Positions 34,634-44,291 of a stretch of 64,000 nt of DNA are shown here, one piece after another. Numbering within the stretch: the first letter of the stretch is position 1; each line of letters opens with the position of its first letter. The notes beneath the pieces are model-generated. The model ran no database searches, was not told the DNA's origin, and saw only the letters and a program-made list of their open reading frames with translations. The stretch is from contig CALKPL010000038.1 in assembly GCA_937991645.1 (NCBI GenBank), positions 62,001 to 126,000 of the forward strand, written 5' to 3'. A program made the position numbers and the translations under genes. The stretch is from UMGS1783 sp900555065 (lineage in GTDB: Bacteria > Bacillota > Clostridia > Oscillospirales > UMGS1783).

Positions 34634-34852
34634 ATGAGCAAAGAAAAACAAGTGTATGTGTTCAGCAACGACTATCTGGTTTACTGCGCCATGTACATTC
34701 TGGAGATTCGTCCCGGAACCGGCGCTCACTTCTTCCTGAATGAAAAAATGCAGGAAATCCGCTCCGACAAAGATACGCAGAAACCTATGACCTATGCTGA
34801 AAGCTGTGACTGGATCAAAAAACTAGTGGATATTTATGAAAGTGAGGATTAA
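34634..34852 (+). CDS. Small hypothetical protein
   Basis: 72 residues, with TAAGGAGG at good spacing before ATG 34634. Contains YCAMYILEIRPGTGAHFFL and a charged C-terminus. It is followed 3 nt later by the YodL-like gene, so the two form an operon. Confidence 0.65.
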   Translation: MSKEKQVYVFSNDYLVYCAMYILEIRPGTGAHFFLNEKMQEIRSDKDTQKPMTYAESCDWIKKLVDIYESED

Positions 34853-34855
34853 GCG

Positions 34856-35713
34856 ATGAATTTCAAACTCTATCAAATTGACATGAAGACAGACAATGCA
34901 AAACATGCCTTTATCGGCAAAGATATGGCCGAAAAGCTGGAAATGAGCTTCCCTCCTCCGCGGGAACTTTACGCCCTCGCCTACGAAGGAATTTGTGAGA
35001 AAATTGATCCAGAAGGATTGTTCACTCAACTGAATCTTTATCATCCCTCCGATTACCGAACACGCAGCCTTTCCGTCAGCGATGTAATCGTCTATGACAT
35101 CGACGGGAAGGATCTCCCTCTCTTCTGCAATTCCTTCGGTTTTCTTCCAATCCGATTTACAGAAAATGAGACCGGAGAAATTAAGACCAGTTTCGTCACA
35201 ACAGAAATAGGCAGCTACGTACTTTTGCAGGACGGTGATAATGAACTGAAAGTGGATATAGAATCCTTTCTATCACACCTGCTGACATTTCCAAATCAAC
35301 ACAAAAATCCGGTAAAGTTAAATCCAGGACAAATTTACGCGGTTCTTCAATGCTTTATCCATGAATCAAATCTTTGCCGAAACTTTGGAAATCACAAAAC
35401 ATTGAATGAATGGACGACTTCTGGCATGCCGAACTTTGACTGGTATGCAAAGCCTGGAGATATTGTTGACGAGGCTATCTACGAAAACTTTCTCAATATC
35501 CTGCCTCCGGCGGCGATGTCTTACGGCTATCTGCAAGTTGGCGAAGCGTTGGATCACATCCCCGATGGAAATGGGAATTGGAAACCCACGTTCATGACCT
35601 TTGCGCAGGAGGATAAAGAATGGCATTACATCGGTCACTGTTTTCTTCGCGAAACCGAAAACAAATGGAAACCCATGGGATTTTATGAACACCTAAAAAA
35701 ATTGCTCAAATAA
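34856..35713 (+). CDS. YodL-like domain protein
   Basis: 285 residues. The N-terminal about 90 residues match the YodL pattern of mobile-element proteins: YQIDMKTDN, YALAYEGICEKIDPEGLF, LNLYHPSDYRTRSLSVSDVIV. The C-terminal 190 residues are not recognised. The function of the domain is unknown. A terminator follows. Confidence 0.72.
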   Translation: MNFKLYQIDMKTDNAKHAFIGKDMAEKLEMSFPPPRELYALAYEGICEKIDPEGLFTQLNLYHPSDYRTRSLSVSDVIVYDIDGKDLPLFCNSFGFLPIRFTENETGEIKTSFVTTEIGSYVLLQDGDNELKVDIESFLSHLLTFPNQHKNPVKLNPGQIYAVLQCFIHESNLCRNFGNHKTLNEWTTSGMPNFDWYAKPGDIVDEAIYENFLNILPPAAMSYGYLQVGEALDHIPDGNGNWKPTFMTFAQEDKEWHYIGHCFLRETENKWKPMGFYEHLKKLLK

Positions 35714-35718
35714 GCAAG

Positions 35719-35760
35719 GAAGCCCCACAGACTGACACGGAGTCTGTGGGGCTTCTTTCT
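35719..35760 (+). terminator. Terminator after the YodL-like gene
   Basis: GAAGCCCCACAGACT/AGTCTGTGGGGCTTC followed by TTTCT. Confidence 0.9.
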
Positions 35761-35823
35761 GTCTACTTGCGCCAGAAAACCAGCCAATGCTTAAGGCATA
35801 AGCCAAGTTCACCAATATACTAA

Positions 35824-35856
35824 CGAGGCGACGGATTATACCGTCGCCTCGCTTTA
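35824..35856 (-). terminator. Hairpin after the nucleotidase gene
   Basis: CGAGGCGACGG/CCGTCGCCTCG with a 6-nt loop next to the stop of the 1395-codon gene. The T-run on the minus strand is poor. Confidence 0.7.
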
Positions 35857-35860
35857 AAAA

Positions 35861-38800
35861 TTACCGGTTTATTCTGTTCTTCTTTTTGCTGTAAACAACC
35901 GTTCCAGCCGCACCTGCCAGAGAGACCAGAAGCAATCCCAGCCACAGCGTCAAATCCGTGTTATCTCCAGTCTGCGGAATGCCAGAGGTTTCCTCTTCCC
36001 CGGAAGAAAGCTTGGGAAGCACTTCAGTCTTAACCTCGCCACAAACGGCGCACACATACTTGACATAGCCGTCTTTCTCCTTGGTTGCTTCCACACGCTC
36101 GGTTTGCACAAAGCGGTGAGCCTGCTCGGAATCAGCCGCAAGGATCTTGATACGTCCCTCGCCGTAGGCGTTGCCGTACTGCTCTGCGGGGATAACACCG
36201 TTTAAGTCTTCTTTCAGATACTGAATCAGCAGATCCTGGTCTTTTCCGCAGTCCGCTTTCACGACCTCGGCGCCTTTGAACATGGAATAACCGTCGCCGC
36301 CGTTCTGAAGAGTATAGACACTGCCTGCAAGAGTATAGGTTGCGTCAGGGTCAATCGCCTTGCCGTTTACCATAACGTTCTGCACGCGGCGGGGCTTGCT
36401 GCTGTCGATGCCAGTATACATACCCTGGCTGTCGGTTATAACCGGACTTTCGGTTACATGGAGGTTGATCTCATAGGTAAGCCCGGAGGTATGCATAAAG
36501 CCTCCATTCTCAGAAAGGGCTATGCCATCAGCGTTCAGCGGAGCATGCGCGCTCCATTCCAGCGCGTCCAAAATCTGCTGGCCAGTAACCTTCAGCACGC
36601 ACATGGTATTTCCGAAAGCGTTGACGTCCATCAAATCCTTGCGGGTTACAGTTCCCTTTGCCACATCCGCGCGGATTCCGCCGCCGTTTGCAAAGGCGAT
36701 ATCGGCGCCAGTCGTTTCTCTGTAAGCATCCGCCACAAAGTTACCCATATTCGTTTCCCTGTTGCGGATAATGCGCTCTCCGGTAGTCGGGTCTACCGTT
36801 GTTAAATCCACCTCGGAGGATCCGATCTCCTCATAGGTAAAGTCCTGCATTTCCTCATATTTATCAATGATTGCCTGGGTCTCGTCGTAAGCGGCTTTAG
36901 CGGAGGCGGTGGCGTCCACATCAACCGATTCCGGAGTAATCAGCTCGCTGGTGATTTCGCCGTCAGAGGTGATGGTCATCTTGCCGAAATTCTCAAACTT
37001 TGTGCCCGTCTGGGTGAGAAGAACATCTTCTCTGTCTTTATTTTCAACCTGCTGCGACGCAACAGTGCTGTGAGAATGAGCGTCGATAAAAGCGTCAATA
37101 CCGGTGGTATTTGCAATCACGTCAGTAGAGCGGAACGGCTCTGAGGAAGCTTCATCACCAAGGTGACCTACGGCGATAACCAGATCGGCTCCGTCTGCCT
37201 TAGCGCTGTCTACTGCAGCCTGTATAGTCTTGATAAAATCATCCTCACAGAAGCTGTAAATATAGTTCCCGTTCTCGTCCTGGAAATAGGTCGGAGTGGA
37301 TTTGGTGTAGGTTTCCGGCGTTGAGATGCCGAGGAAGGCCACCTTCTGACCTGCAATCGTACGGATTTCATAGGGTTCAAACACTGTTTTGTTTGTTAGA
37401 AGATCCACGAAGTTTGCGCTTAAATACTCATAGTCCGGCATGATGTCGGCCTGAACCTGTCCGGAAAGCTCCTTGAACACATCCATACCGTAGTCGAACT
37501 CATGGTTGCCGGGCACCGCATAGTCATAGCCCACAGAATTCATGATTTCTACAATTGCACTGCCGTTTGTCAGGGTACCGATCACCTCGCCCTGCACGGC
37601 GTCGCCCGCGTCGATGGTAAGCGTACGGTATCCGTCATCCAGCATCTGCTGCCGGTAGGAGGCAAGTGCGGAATAGTCTTCCACGGCGCAGTGAACATCG
37701 TTGGTAAAGAGGATAACCGCGCTGTCCTTTATCGGCTCGTAATCCGGGCCTGCCGGTACGGTTCCGGCTGCGCTCCCGCCAAAGGAATAAGCGGCGACGG
37801 TTCCGGAGACCTCGCAGGCGGCAAGAAGCATGGGCTTTCCGTCAAGGGAGAGGAAGCAAAGCCCCTCGGGAGAAACGTCTTCTTTGATATCCGCACTGAA
37901 ATCACGGGTGTTGATGTAGTTTACATAGGTGGAATTTGCCGGGTCGGTCACATCGTAGACCATCACGCCGCCGATGCGCTCAAGGGCGATGAAGGCGTAG
38001 GTTTTATTGCCGATCTGACCCACGGTGATGGATTCTGCCTCCGGACCCTTTTTGGTGCTGCGGTCGTCAATTGCTATGTTATCGTTGGAGCAGTTGAAAT
38101 AATCGGGCAGATATCCTGCCGTTTTCTCTTCAAAATCGTTGCCGCTCTCGTAAACTAAAGACATGGTGTCCGCGTTATAAATCGCGAAGGAGCGGCCGCC
38201 GTAGAGATATTCCTTTGTGTCATCCGGCACGGTGGTGCAGGTCTTGTCCAGCACCCGAACCTTTTCCGCCGAGGTATCGTCAGAGGCTGTCAGCGTTTCC
38301 TTCGCTTCGTTTGCGTAATCGCCCCACTCGCGGGCGTCGCCTTCGTTGGCGGTCACCAGATAGCTGACGCCGCCGACCTCAAAGATGCTGATCGCGTCCG
38401 GCATATAGACGCCCACAGCGTTCGGATAAGTCTTGGGTGCGTATTTATTGTCTTCAACCAAGTCGATGGCGTTTTCCGTAAGGCTTAAATCCTTAAAGCC
38501 CATGCTCTTGACCGAGGTGACGGTCTCGCTCTCAAGATCCACTGTTGCAATGGCGTTTGCCTCCTGAAGAGAGACATAGGCCTTGCTGTCGTCTGAGGAT
38601 ACCGCGATATATTCCGGCTCAAGGTCAGCGGCAGCGGAGTTCAGTTCCCCGTTTACCTTGCCGATGAGAACGCCGTCCGCCGCAAGCGCAGCGGAATCAA
38701 AGGCCTCAAATCCGGCGTTTGTCACGCTCTCGTCCATCAGGTCGATTACGGAGACGGAGCCCGCCGGGTCAACGGTTCCCTCCCCGTAGCCGTTCCGGGG

Positions 38801-40048
38801 CTCGCCCTCGTTGGCGGAAAGAATCATTCTGCCGTCATGGGTAAAGGTCACCATATCCGGCTGTACGCCCACCTCATAGGAAGCGACCAGGTTAAACTTA
38901 TAATCCAGAAGGGCGATTCTGCCGTTATCGGCATAACCCGCTGCCTGGAGCGCCACGGCAATGCGGTCGTTCACCGTATCCACCGCCACGCTGGTCATGT
39001 CGCCATAGGTAAAGCCGTCGATCAGACCGCGCATATCCTTGCTGTCCTTTTGAGTCAGCCCGGTTTCCGCTACAGTGAAGCGGTAGAGCAGGCCGTCCTG
39101 ACCGTTGACAACATAGGCCTCTTTGGTATCGGCATTGTAGGAGACGATCTCCGCCACGCCGCCGTCAGCATTCGGATTGCCGATCTGGATGCTGCTCAGG
39201 CGTTCCATGGTGAGAGCGGCGTTTTCCTCAAAGCTGGTCACACGGAGTACCGGCTCTACTGGATCTGTAGGCTCCGTTCCGCCAGTCCCATTTTTGGAGT
39301 TGTGAGGACTCTTTGCGGTATCTACCGTTTTGCTGTAGTCAATGATCTCAGTATCGGTACTGTTGTTGTCCGTATCGGCAAAGCCATTTCTGCGCACAGA
39401 TTTCTTTTTTGACTGCTCTGCCTGTACACCTGTCTCATAAACAAGCGGCGTCTGAGCATCTGTATTATCGTTTCCCTTGACCGCCAGCAGATCCACATAT
39501 CCATCAGGGCGGTTATTCTCTGCCACCGCGCCGGCGAAAGCGTCCGTCAGAGTGACGTCCTTGCTGAAGAGCGCCACTGAAACGCCCTTGTTGTGCATAA
39601 CAACGTCCCATTCCTGATCGCCTGCGGGAACCGCATATGCATCTCCTTTATTTTCAGCCTCAGGCTCCGGGTCTGTAACCTCACCGCAGCGGATAAGATA
39701 ATAGCCATTGGCAGGAATTGTGCCCGTAAGGGTAAGCTCATGCCAGCCTTCGGTATCTTCAGCATCCGCGCTGGCGCGGTACTGAAGCTCCCAGCCGTTT
39801 AGATTGATGTCCGTATCACACTGATTATATAATTCGATAAAACTGTGACTGGCATATCCGTTGTCGCTTCCGCCGTACACCTGATTGACGATGACATGTG
39901 GAACCGTTACGTTATAGCCATTTGCATCATAAGGCGTGCCCGCCGTATTTTCTTCCGCAAATACACTCATGCTGCCGGGGAACGCCGAAACAGCCATAGC
40001 GGCAGCCAATACTCCGGACAGCAGCTTTTGTCTCCATGAATTTCTCAT
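35861..40048 (-). CDS. Anchored lamin-tail / choice-of-anchor-I / 5'-nucleotidase protein
   Basis: 1395 residues. Signal peptide about 1-31. A lamin-tail domain (about 48-170: FIELYNQCDTDINLNGWELQY). A beta-propeller-like choice-of-anchor-I region (about 270-770: SANEGEPRNG, TANEGDAREW). A metallophosphatase domain (about 780-1030) with LFTNDVH, DAGDAVQG, PGNHEFDYG and DAHSHS. A 5'-nucleotidase C-domain (about 1060-1250: NMGNFVADAYRE, FANGGGIRAD). Last, a CxxC Ala-like repeat and IPQTGDNTD with a membrane helix and basic tail for sortase. It likely hydrolyses extracellular nucleotides or other phosphoesters at the cell wall to salvage nucleosides and phosphate. AAGGAGAG precedes ATG 40048. 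Confidence 0.9.
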   Translation of the reverse strand: MRNSWRQKLLSGVLAAAMAVSAFPGSMSVFAEENTAGTPYDANGYNVTVPHVIVNQVYGGSDNGYASHSFIELYNQCDTDINLNGWELQYRASADAEDTEGWHELTLTGTIPANGYYLIRCGEVTDPEPEAENKGDAYAVPAGDQEWDVVMHNKGVSVALFSKDVTLTDAFAGAVAENNRPDGYVDLLAVKGNDNTDAQTPLVYETGVQAEQSKKKSVRRNGFADTDNNSTDTEIIDYSKTVDTAKSPHNSKNGTGGTEPTDPVEPVLRVTSFEENAALTMERLSSIQIGNPNADGGVAEIVSYNADTKEAYVVNGQDGLLYRFTVAETGLTQKDSKDMRGLIDGFTYGDMTSVAVDTVNDRIAVALQAAGYADNGRIALLDYKFNLVASYEVGVQPDMVTFTHDGRMILSANEGEPRNGYGEGTVDPAGSVSVIDLMDESVTNAGFEAFDSAALAADGVLIGKVNGELNSAAADLEPEYIAVSSDDSKAYVSLQEANAIATVDLESETVTSVKSMGFKDLSLTENAIDLVEDNKYAPKTYPNAVGVYMPDAISIFEVGGVSYLVTANEGDAREWGDYANEAKETLTASDDTSAEKVRVLDKTCTTVPDDTKEYLYGGRSFAIYNADTMSLVYESGNDFEEKTAGYLPDYFNCSNDNIAIDDRSTKKGPEAESITVGQIGNKTYAFIALERIGGVMVYDVTDPANSTYVNYINTRDFSADIKEDVSPEGLCFLSLDGKPMLLAACEVSGTVAAYSFGGSAAGTVPAGPDYEPIKDSAVILFTNDVHCAVEDYSALASYRQQMLDDGYRTLTIDAGDAVQGEVIGTLTNGSAIVEIMNSVGYDYAVPGNHEFDYGMDVFKELSGQVQADIMPDYEYLSANFVDLLTNKTVFEPYEIRTIAGQKVAFLGISTPETYTKSTPTYFQDENGNYIYSFCEDDFIKTIQAAVDSAKADGADLVIAVGHLGDEASSEPFRSTDVIANTTGIDAFIDAHSHSTVASQQVENKDREDVLLTQTGTKFENFGKMTITSDGEITSELITPESVDVDATASAKAAYDETQAIIDKYEEMQDFTYEEIGSSEVDLTTVDPTTGERIIRNRETNMGNFVADAYRETTGADIAFANGGGIRADVAKGTVTRKDLMDVNAFGNTMCVLKVTGQQILDALEWSAHAPLNADGIALSENGGFMHTSGLTYEINLHVTESPVITDSQGMYTGIDSSKPRRVQNVMVNGKAIDPDATYTLAGSVYTLQNGGDGYSMFKGAEVVKADCGKDQDLLIQYLKEDLNGVIPAEQYGNAYGEGRIKILAADSEQAHRFVQTERVEATKEKDGYVKYVCAVCGEVKTEVLPKLSSGEEETSGIPQTGDNTDLTLWLGLLLVSLAGAAGTVVYSKKKNRINR

Positions 40049-40199
40049 TAGCCTCTCTCCTTCAAAGAATCAAAATTCCATAAATTTTTCTATTTCACAT
40101 AGTCAATGCTATTATATCAATTCTTCTATAAAAGTTTAAACCAAATTTGTGTTAAGAGAAGATAAAAATCACGCAAAATTTTATAAGCCGTTCTTCCCT

Positions 40200-41661
40200 C
40201 TATACCCGTTCTCTCTTTTTCCGAAGCTTTACAATCAGCAGTACGCCGCCCAGAATGAGAACACACAGGCCGGCTGTAAGCCCCCAGAACACGGCTGCGC
40301 TCTCCGATAATCCCGACAATCCCCTGCTCCTTCAGCGAAACCGTCACGGGAACCTGACTGAGAATCTGTGGTTGTTCCGCCAGCTTGTACAGGCTGTCCT
40401 GAAGAACGTCGTCATCCAGCAAGAACCTCTTTTCCGGAAATTTCAATTCCAAATCCATGGGAAGATCACCGATTCCAAGCCTGATATGAAAAAAATCGTT
40501 GTGGCTGTCCATTCTTTCCCACAGGTTACGCCTCTGTTCCAGTATCCTGTTTTCACATTCAGCAAGAGATGAAAAGTTTTCTTTCAGGATTTCTTTTTGA
40601 ACATAGGATTCTTCTGCGATTTCCTGCCGCTTTTGTTCCAGATAGGCAACATATTTTTTCTGACGCATTTCTTCGCTTTTGCGCCGTTTCTTTTTCTCAT
40701 ATATCTTTGTAAAGACGGGCCAAAGAACCGTGCCGCAAAGCATACTGCCCGCCATGACTAAAGACGGAATCGCCTGTTTAATATCCCCTCCCGAGCTGAC
40801 CACATTGTAATAGCTGAACAGTCCGGTAAACAAAGACGCCATTCCCATCGTCATAGACGGTCCAAGCATCAGCATGAGCGGCGTCGCAGGCGGAGCGCTT
40901 AACGGAGACGGAGGGTCCAAAGTGACAACAGCGCTCTTGATATCCCGTTTGAATCTCGGCGAGCGGTAAAACGCCGGCTTTTCTGTTTGGGGTTCTGTCT
41001 CCTCTTCCCTTTCCTTTTCATTTATAGAAGCAGGAATGGGTTTTAGAGGAATCAGCACTTCCGGATTGGCGTTCACAAGCTGATCCGGGTTGTTGACGGC
41101 GAGAAAACCGTTTCCAACGATCATTTTTAGTCCGACAATATATATCATGTCGCCGGGCTGAAGCACTTCTGTCTGAACCCTTCTCCCATTAACAAACGTT
41201 CCGTTGGAACTATTGAGATCCGTAATCATCAGCTTCTGATTGACGCTGACAATTTCCGCATGCCGGGCCGAGGCAAATCGGCTGCCGTAAACAAGAGAAT
41301 TCTCCTCGTCACGGCCTATTGTAATCGTGGCGCCGTCATGGAACAGCATTTTACGGAAGACCTTTCTGTCCTCCGTCACAGGCTCTGAAAACAGAAGATG
41401 GGTTTCCCCTGTCTGAAGATCCGCCAGATTATAGAAATTCATCGGTTCCACAACGATGGATTTCAGCTTTTGGTTCTGACTGTCGCGAATCTCCGCTTTT
41501 TGGTTGGACTTAAGTACCCATCGACCGTCTACGCCTTCTACTGTAATCAGCTTTTTCCGGTTATCGTCTTCATCGATGCTGGTAATCCAAAATTGCCCGT
41601 TGGCTTTTGCGGACAAAACCAAACGGCTGATCCGTTGTTTCTGTATCAGCGTCAGCTGCAA
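40200..41661 (-). pseudogene. EssC (type VII secretion ATPase) fragment joined to a foreign C-terminal tail
   Basis: TTG 41661 behind GGAGGTGA opens a frame with two FHA-like segments (the second has TIGRDEENSLVYGSRFASARHAEI and NSSNGTFVNGRRV). Two membrane helices follow (about 265-320), then the EssC-type coiled region up to EQGIVGIIGERS. All three FtsK/SpoIIIE ATPase domains are missing. From about 40310 another frame gives FWGLTAGLCVLILGGVLL and a basic end at a stop at 40200-40202, the C-terminal anchor of some other membrane protein. So a deletion fused two genes out of frame. No WXG100 or other T7SS gene is nearby. Confidence 0.8.
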
Positions 41662-41857
41662 TTTGGGTCACCTCCTCACTGGAATTTCATCAAAACAATC
41701 ACTTTCTTTTTGTAACATGGTAAATTGATAAATTACTCTATCATATATTATAAAGTCCATTACATTACGCAGAAACCATAACTACATTAAATTTTGGTAA
41801 AAATGCGGAAAACTTCTTGCTTGCATTGATCTACAATTCTTTACATTCCTCACTCCG

Positions 41858-43228
41858 CTACATCCTTTTTACCGCATCCATCGCCAGAGCGGAACGCTCG
41901 CACTCATCCGCGGACATGGTAATCTGATAACACAGCGGGCTCCCCTTCATCTTTTCTGAGGCATAGCTTAATCCGTTGGTCCGCTCGTCCAAAAGGGGAT
42001 GGTCGATCTGATTCGGATCGCCCAGCAGAATCACTTTGGTTCCCTTGCCGGCCCGGGTGATGATCCCCTTCGCCTGCTTCGGGGTCAGGTTCTGCGCCTC
42101 GTCGATAATCAGATAGGTTTTGGTGACCGAACGGCCGCGGATAAAGTTGAGCGCCTGGGCGCTGATAATCTCCCGGCTGAACAGTTCCTCAATCTTTCCC
42201 GAAAGACTCCTCTCGTCCGAAAAACGCTCCGTTTCATTTTGATCCACCAGCAGCTCCAGATTATCGATGGCAGGCCGGAGCAGCGGAGCTATTTTTTCCG
42301 ATTCATCACCTGGAAGGAATCCGATATCGTCGTCAAACTGGACGTTTGGACGGCTGATTAAAATCCGCCTGTATTCCGGCTCCTCCTTCTCCAAAAGGGC
42401 GTGCAGACCGACCGCTAAGGCGTAAAAGGTTTTTGCAGTGCCCGCCATTCCCTTGACAATGACAAGGGGTGCTTCCTCAGCGCCTGTCATCAGCGCCTCC
42501 TGCAAAAAGGTCTGTCCGACGTTACGCGGCGTTACGCCGTAGGGGCTTTTCTTTTTATAGACAAGAGGAACGATTTTTTTGCCGTCAAACCGCCCTAACT
42601 GAGTCTTGCGATTGGACTGATCAGCACGCAGGATCACAAACTGGTTGGGAATCAGTTCAACGGAATGTTTCTCCCCGTCTTCATTTACCTGATACACATC
42701 ATCGGGCGAAATATTCTTTTTCTTGAAGTCCTCAAACTTCTTTTCAGACACAAACACCTCACATCTTCCCATATACTGTTCCTTACCGGCAGGGACCTGT
42801 TCCGTGGTAAAATCCTGGGTGTCTATCCCCAGCATCTGCGCTTTGATGCGCACTACAATATCCTTGGTTACCAGAATGACCGGCGGCTGTTTATCCTGCA
42901 GGCCGAGGCATACCTTCAAAATCCGGTTGTCGTTCGTGTAATCCGGAAATCCGTCCGGCAGTTTTACATCAACGCAGTTTACCTCCAAGCGCAGGGTCCC
43001 GCCGTCCGGCATGGTCACACCTTCAATCAGGTTTCCCGTCTCCCGCAGCAGTTCCAGATAGCGGATCGCCTGTCTGGCATTGGCGCCCTTTTCACCGTCG
43101 CTGTTTTTGAGCCCGTCAAGCTCCTCCAATACCGCAAGAGGCAGAACAATATGGTTATCCTCAAAGGACTGTAGGGCATACGGCGCCTGAATCAGCACGT
43201 TAGTATCCAGAACATAGGTTTTCTGCAT
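41858..43228 (-). CDS. PIN domain-PhoH family ATPase (PhoH2 type)
   Basis: 456 residues from ATG 43228 (GAGGAG 7 nt upstream). An N-terminal PIN nuclease domain (about 3-135; YVLDTNVLI, ELDGLKN, TNDNRIL, LVTKD acidic sites) is followed by a PhoH ATPase domain. Walker A is KGMAGTAKTF and Walker B is LIIDEAQN; LGDPNQIDHP follows. Such proteins are RNA helicase/RNases in other bacteria. Upstream is a small Cys-containing gene 39 nt away. Confidence 0.92.
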   Translation of the reverse strand: MQKTYVLDTNVLIQAPYALQSFEDNHIVLPLAVLEELDGLKNSDGEKGANARQAIRYLELLRETGNLIEGVTMPDGGTLRLEVNCVDVKLPDGFPDYTNDNRILKVCLGLQDKQPPVILVTKDIVVRIKAQMLGIDTQDFTTEQVPAGKEQYMGRCEVFVSEKKFEDFKKKNISPDDVYQVNEDGEKHSVELIPNQFVILRADQSNRKTQLGRFDGKKIVPLVYKKKSPYGVTPRNVGQTFLQEALMTGAEEAPLVIVKGMAGTAKTFYALAVGLHALLEKEEPEYRRILISRPNVQFDDDIGFLPGDESEKIAPLLRPAIDNLELLVDQNETERFSDERSLSGKIEELFSREIISAQALNFIRGRSVTKTYLIIDEAQNLTPKQAKGIITRAGKGTKVILLGDPNQIDHPLLDERTNGLSYASEKMKGSPLCYQITMSADECERSALAMDAVKRM

Positions 43229-43267
43229 AGACATACTCCTCTCAAAAATTATATGGTTTAAAATGAA

Positions 43268-43462
43268 TTAACGGTGATGCGAATAGGTCATCAGTTGATG
43301 GAACTGCCGAATAACACTGTTACACCGTTCCATATGATACGAAAGATATTCTTTTTTCCGTTTTTGATTGATCTGATTTACCTTTAATATCAAACTCCAC
43401 CGCGCACAGGTTTTATGGCATCCTTCATAATAGCGCGGGCACCGAGACTGACAAGGCAACAT
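43268..43462 (-). CDS. Small Cys-containing protein
   Basis: 64 residues starting MLPCQSRCPRYYEGCHKTCARW; the spacing CxxxCxxxxxxxCxxxC could hold a metal. AGAGGAG lies 9 nt before ATG 43462. I have the impression of similar small proteins in gut Clostridia, but their function is unknown. It lies just upstream of the PIN-PhoH gene on the same strand. Confidence 0.65.
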   Translation of the reverse strand: MLPCQSRCPRYYEGCHKTCARWSLILKVNQINQKRKKEYLSYHMERCNSVIRQFHQLMTYSHHR

Positions 43463-43486
43463 ATCAAAACACTCCTCTGCAAATAA

Positions 43487-43550
43487 AAACAGCCGATTTC
43501 AGACGGAGATGCGTGCGAAATCACATCCCTCTGAAGATCGGCTGTTTTAA
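43487..43550 (-). terminator. Large hairpin upstream of the small Cys gene
   Basis: On the minus strand ACAGCCGAT-CTTCAGA pairs with TCTGAA-ATCGGCTGT across a 26-nt loop, followed by TTTTATTT. The stop codon of a 33-codon ORF lies in the loop, which gives an attenuator-like layout. Confidence 0.65.
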
Positions 43551-43622
43551 GATTTCTATTTTCTGTTTCACAGTTGTAATGTTCAACCGTGACCTACTCA
43601 AGGCCAGTGGGTAAAAAAGCAT
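43521..43622 (-). CDS. Possible 33-residue leader peptide
   Basis: ATG 43622 is preceded by AGGAGTG at 8 nt. The product is basic and short (starts MLFYPLALSRSRLN) and ends inside the hairpin at 43487-43550. It could be a leader ORF that sets read-through into the small Cys gene and PIN-PhoH. The layout supports it; the sequence has no known counterpart. Confidence 0.4.
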   Translation of the reverse strand: MLFYPLALSRSRLNITTVKQKIEILKQPIFRGM

Positions 43623-43786
43623 AAGCTGTTCACTCCTATAAAGATTTCCAAATACACTATACCATTCCTTCTTTTATTTCTCTATCATCTTTGCGTTAAA
43701 TCAGTGTAAATTCTTTCCTTCAAGATCTGAACCCCGTACAAGCACAGAAAGCATATTGTTTTCTGCATTGGTTAAAAATTGAAGCG

Positions 43787-44041
43787 CTACCGACCCGATG
43801 CATACTGTTTTTCCATTTTATGCAGGCGGGACAGCCTTTTGGCCGATTCCGCCCCCATCTGCTCCGATACGACAACCGCCAGAGCGTCTATCACAGTAGC
43901 AGGCGCCTCGAAAAAGTTATGTTCGATCACCCATTGCTTCAGTTCTGTATAATCCTTACAGCCAACATGACGGGCAAACCGGGATACCGTCGCTTCCGAC
44001 ACGCCGGCTTGCCTGACCAAATCCCCGATGGAAAGAAATTA
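43787..44041 (-). pseudogene. RpiR/MurR-type regulator fragment
   Basis: Holds only the HTH_6 recognition region (SIGDLVRQAGVSEATVSRF, HVGCKDYTELKQWV) and about 45 further residues. An in-frame stop precedes the segment, so the normal N-terminus is lost, and the SIS sugar-binding domain is absent. Remnant of a sugar-phosphate-responsive regulator. Confidence 0.7.
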
Positions 44042-44170
44042 AAAGACATCCTTTTTGTTTGTAATATGGCAGCGTAAAGAGAAAAGAAAATTTTCGTTAT
44101 ATTTGAAACTAAAAAAATTGTTTCATAGAATCGCTTGAATAACATAAACCCTATAAAAACCATATAAATA

Positions 44171-44214
44171 AAGCCTGCCGTAAGTTCATACAACGATGAA
44201 CCTACAGGCAGGCT
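44171..44214 (-). terminator. Terminator for the leftward lipoprotein-like gene
   Basis: AGCCTGCCTGTAGGTTCAT/ATGAACTTACGGCAGGCT (minus strand; one bulge and one G-U) followed by TTTATTTAT. Confidence 0.75.
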
Positions 44215-44291
44215 GATGTCATAATAAATGCACGTTAGCTTTACACAGATCAAAAAGAGGACGTGAAACGAACTGCTTTTAGAAAGACGGA

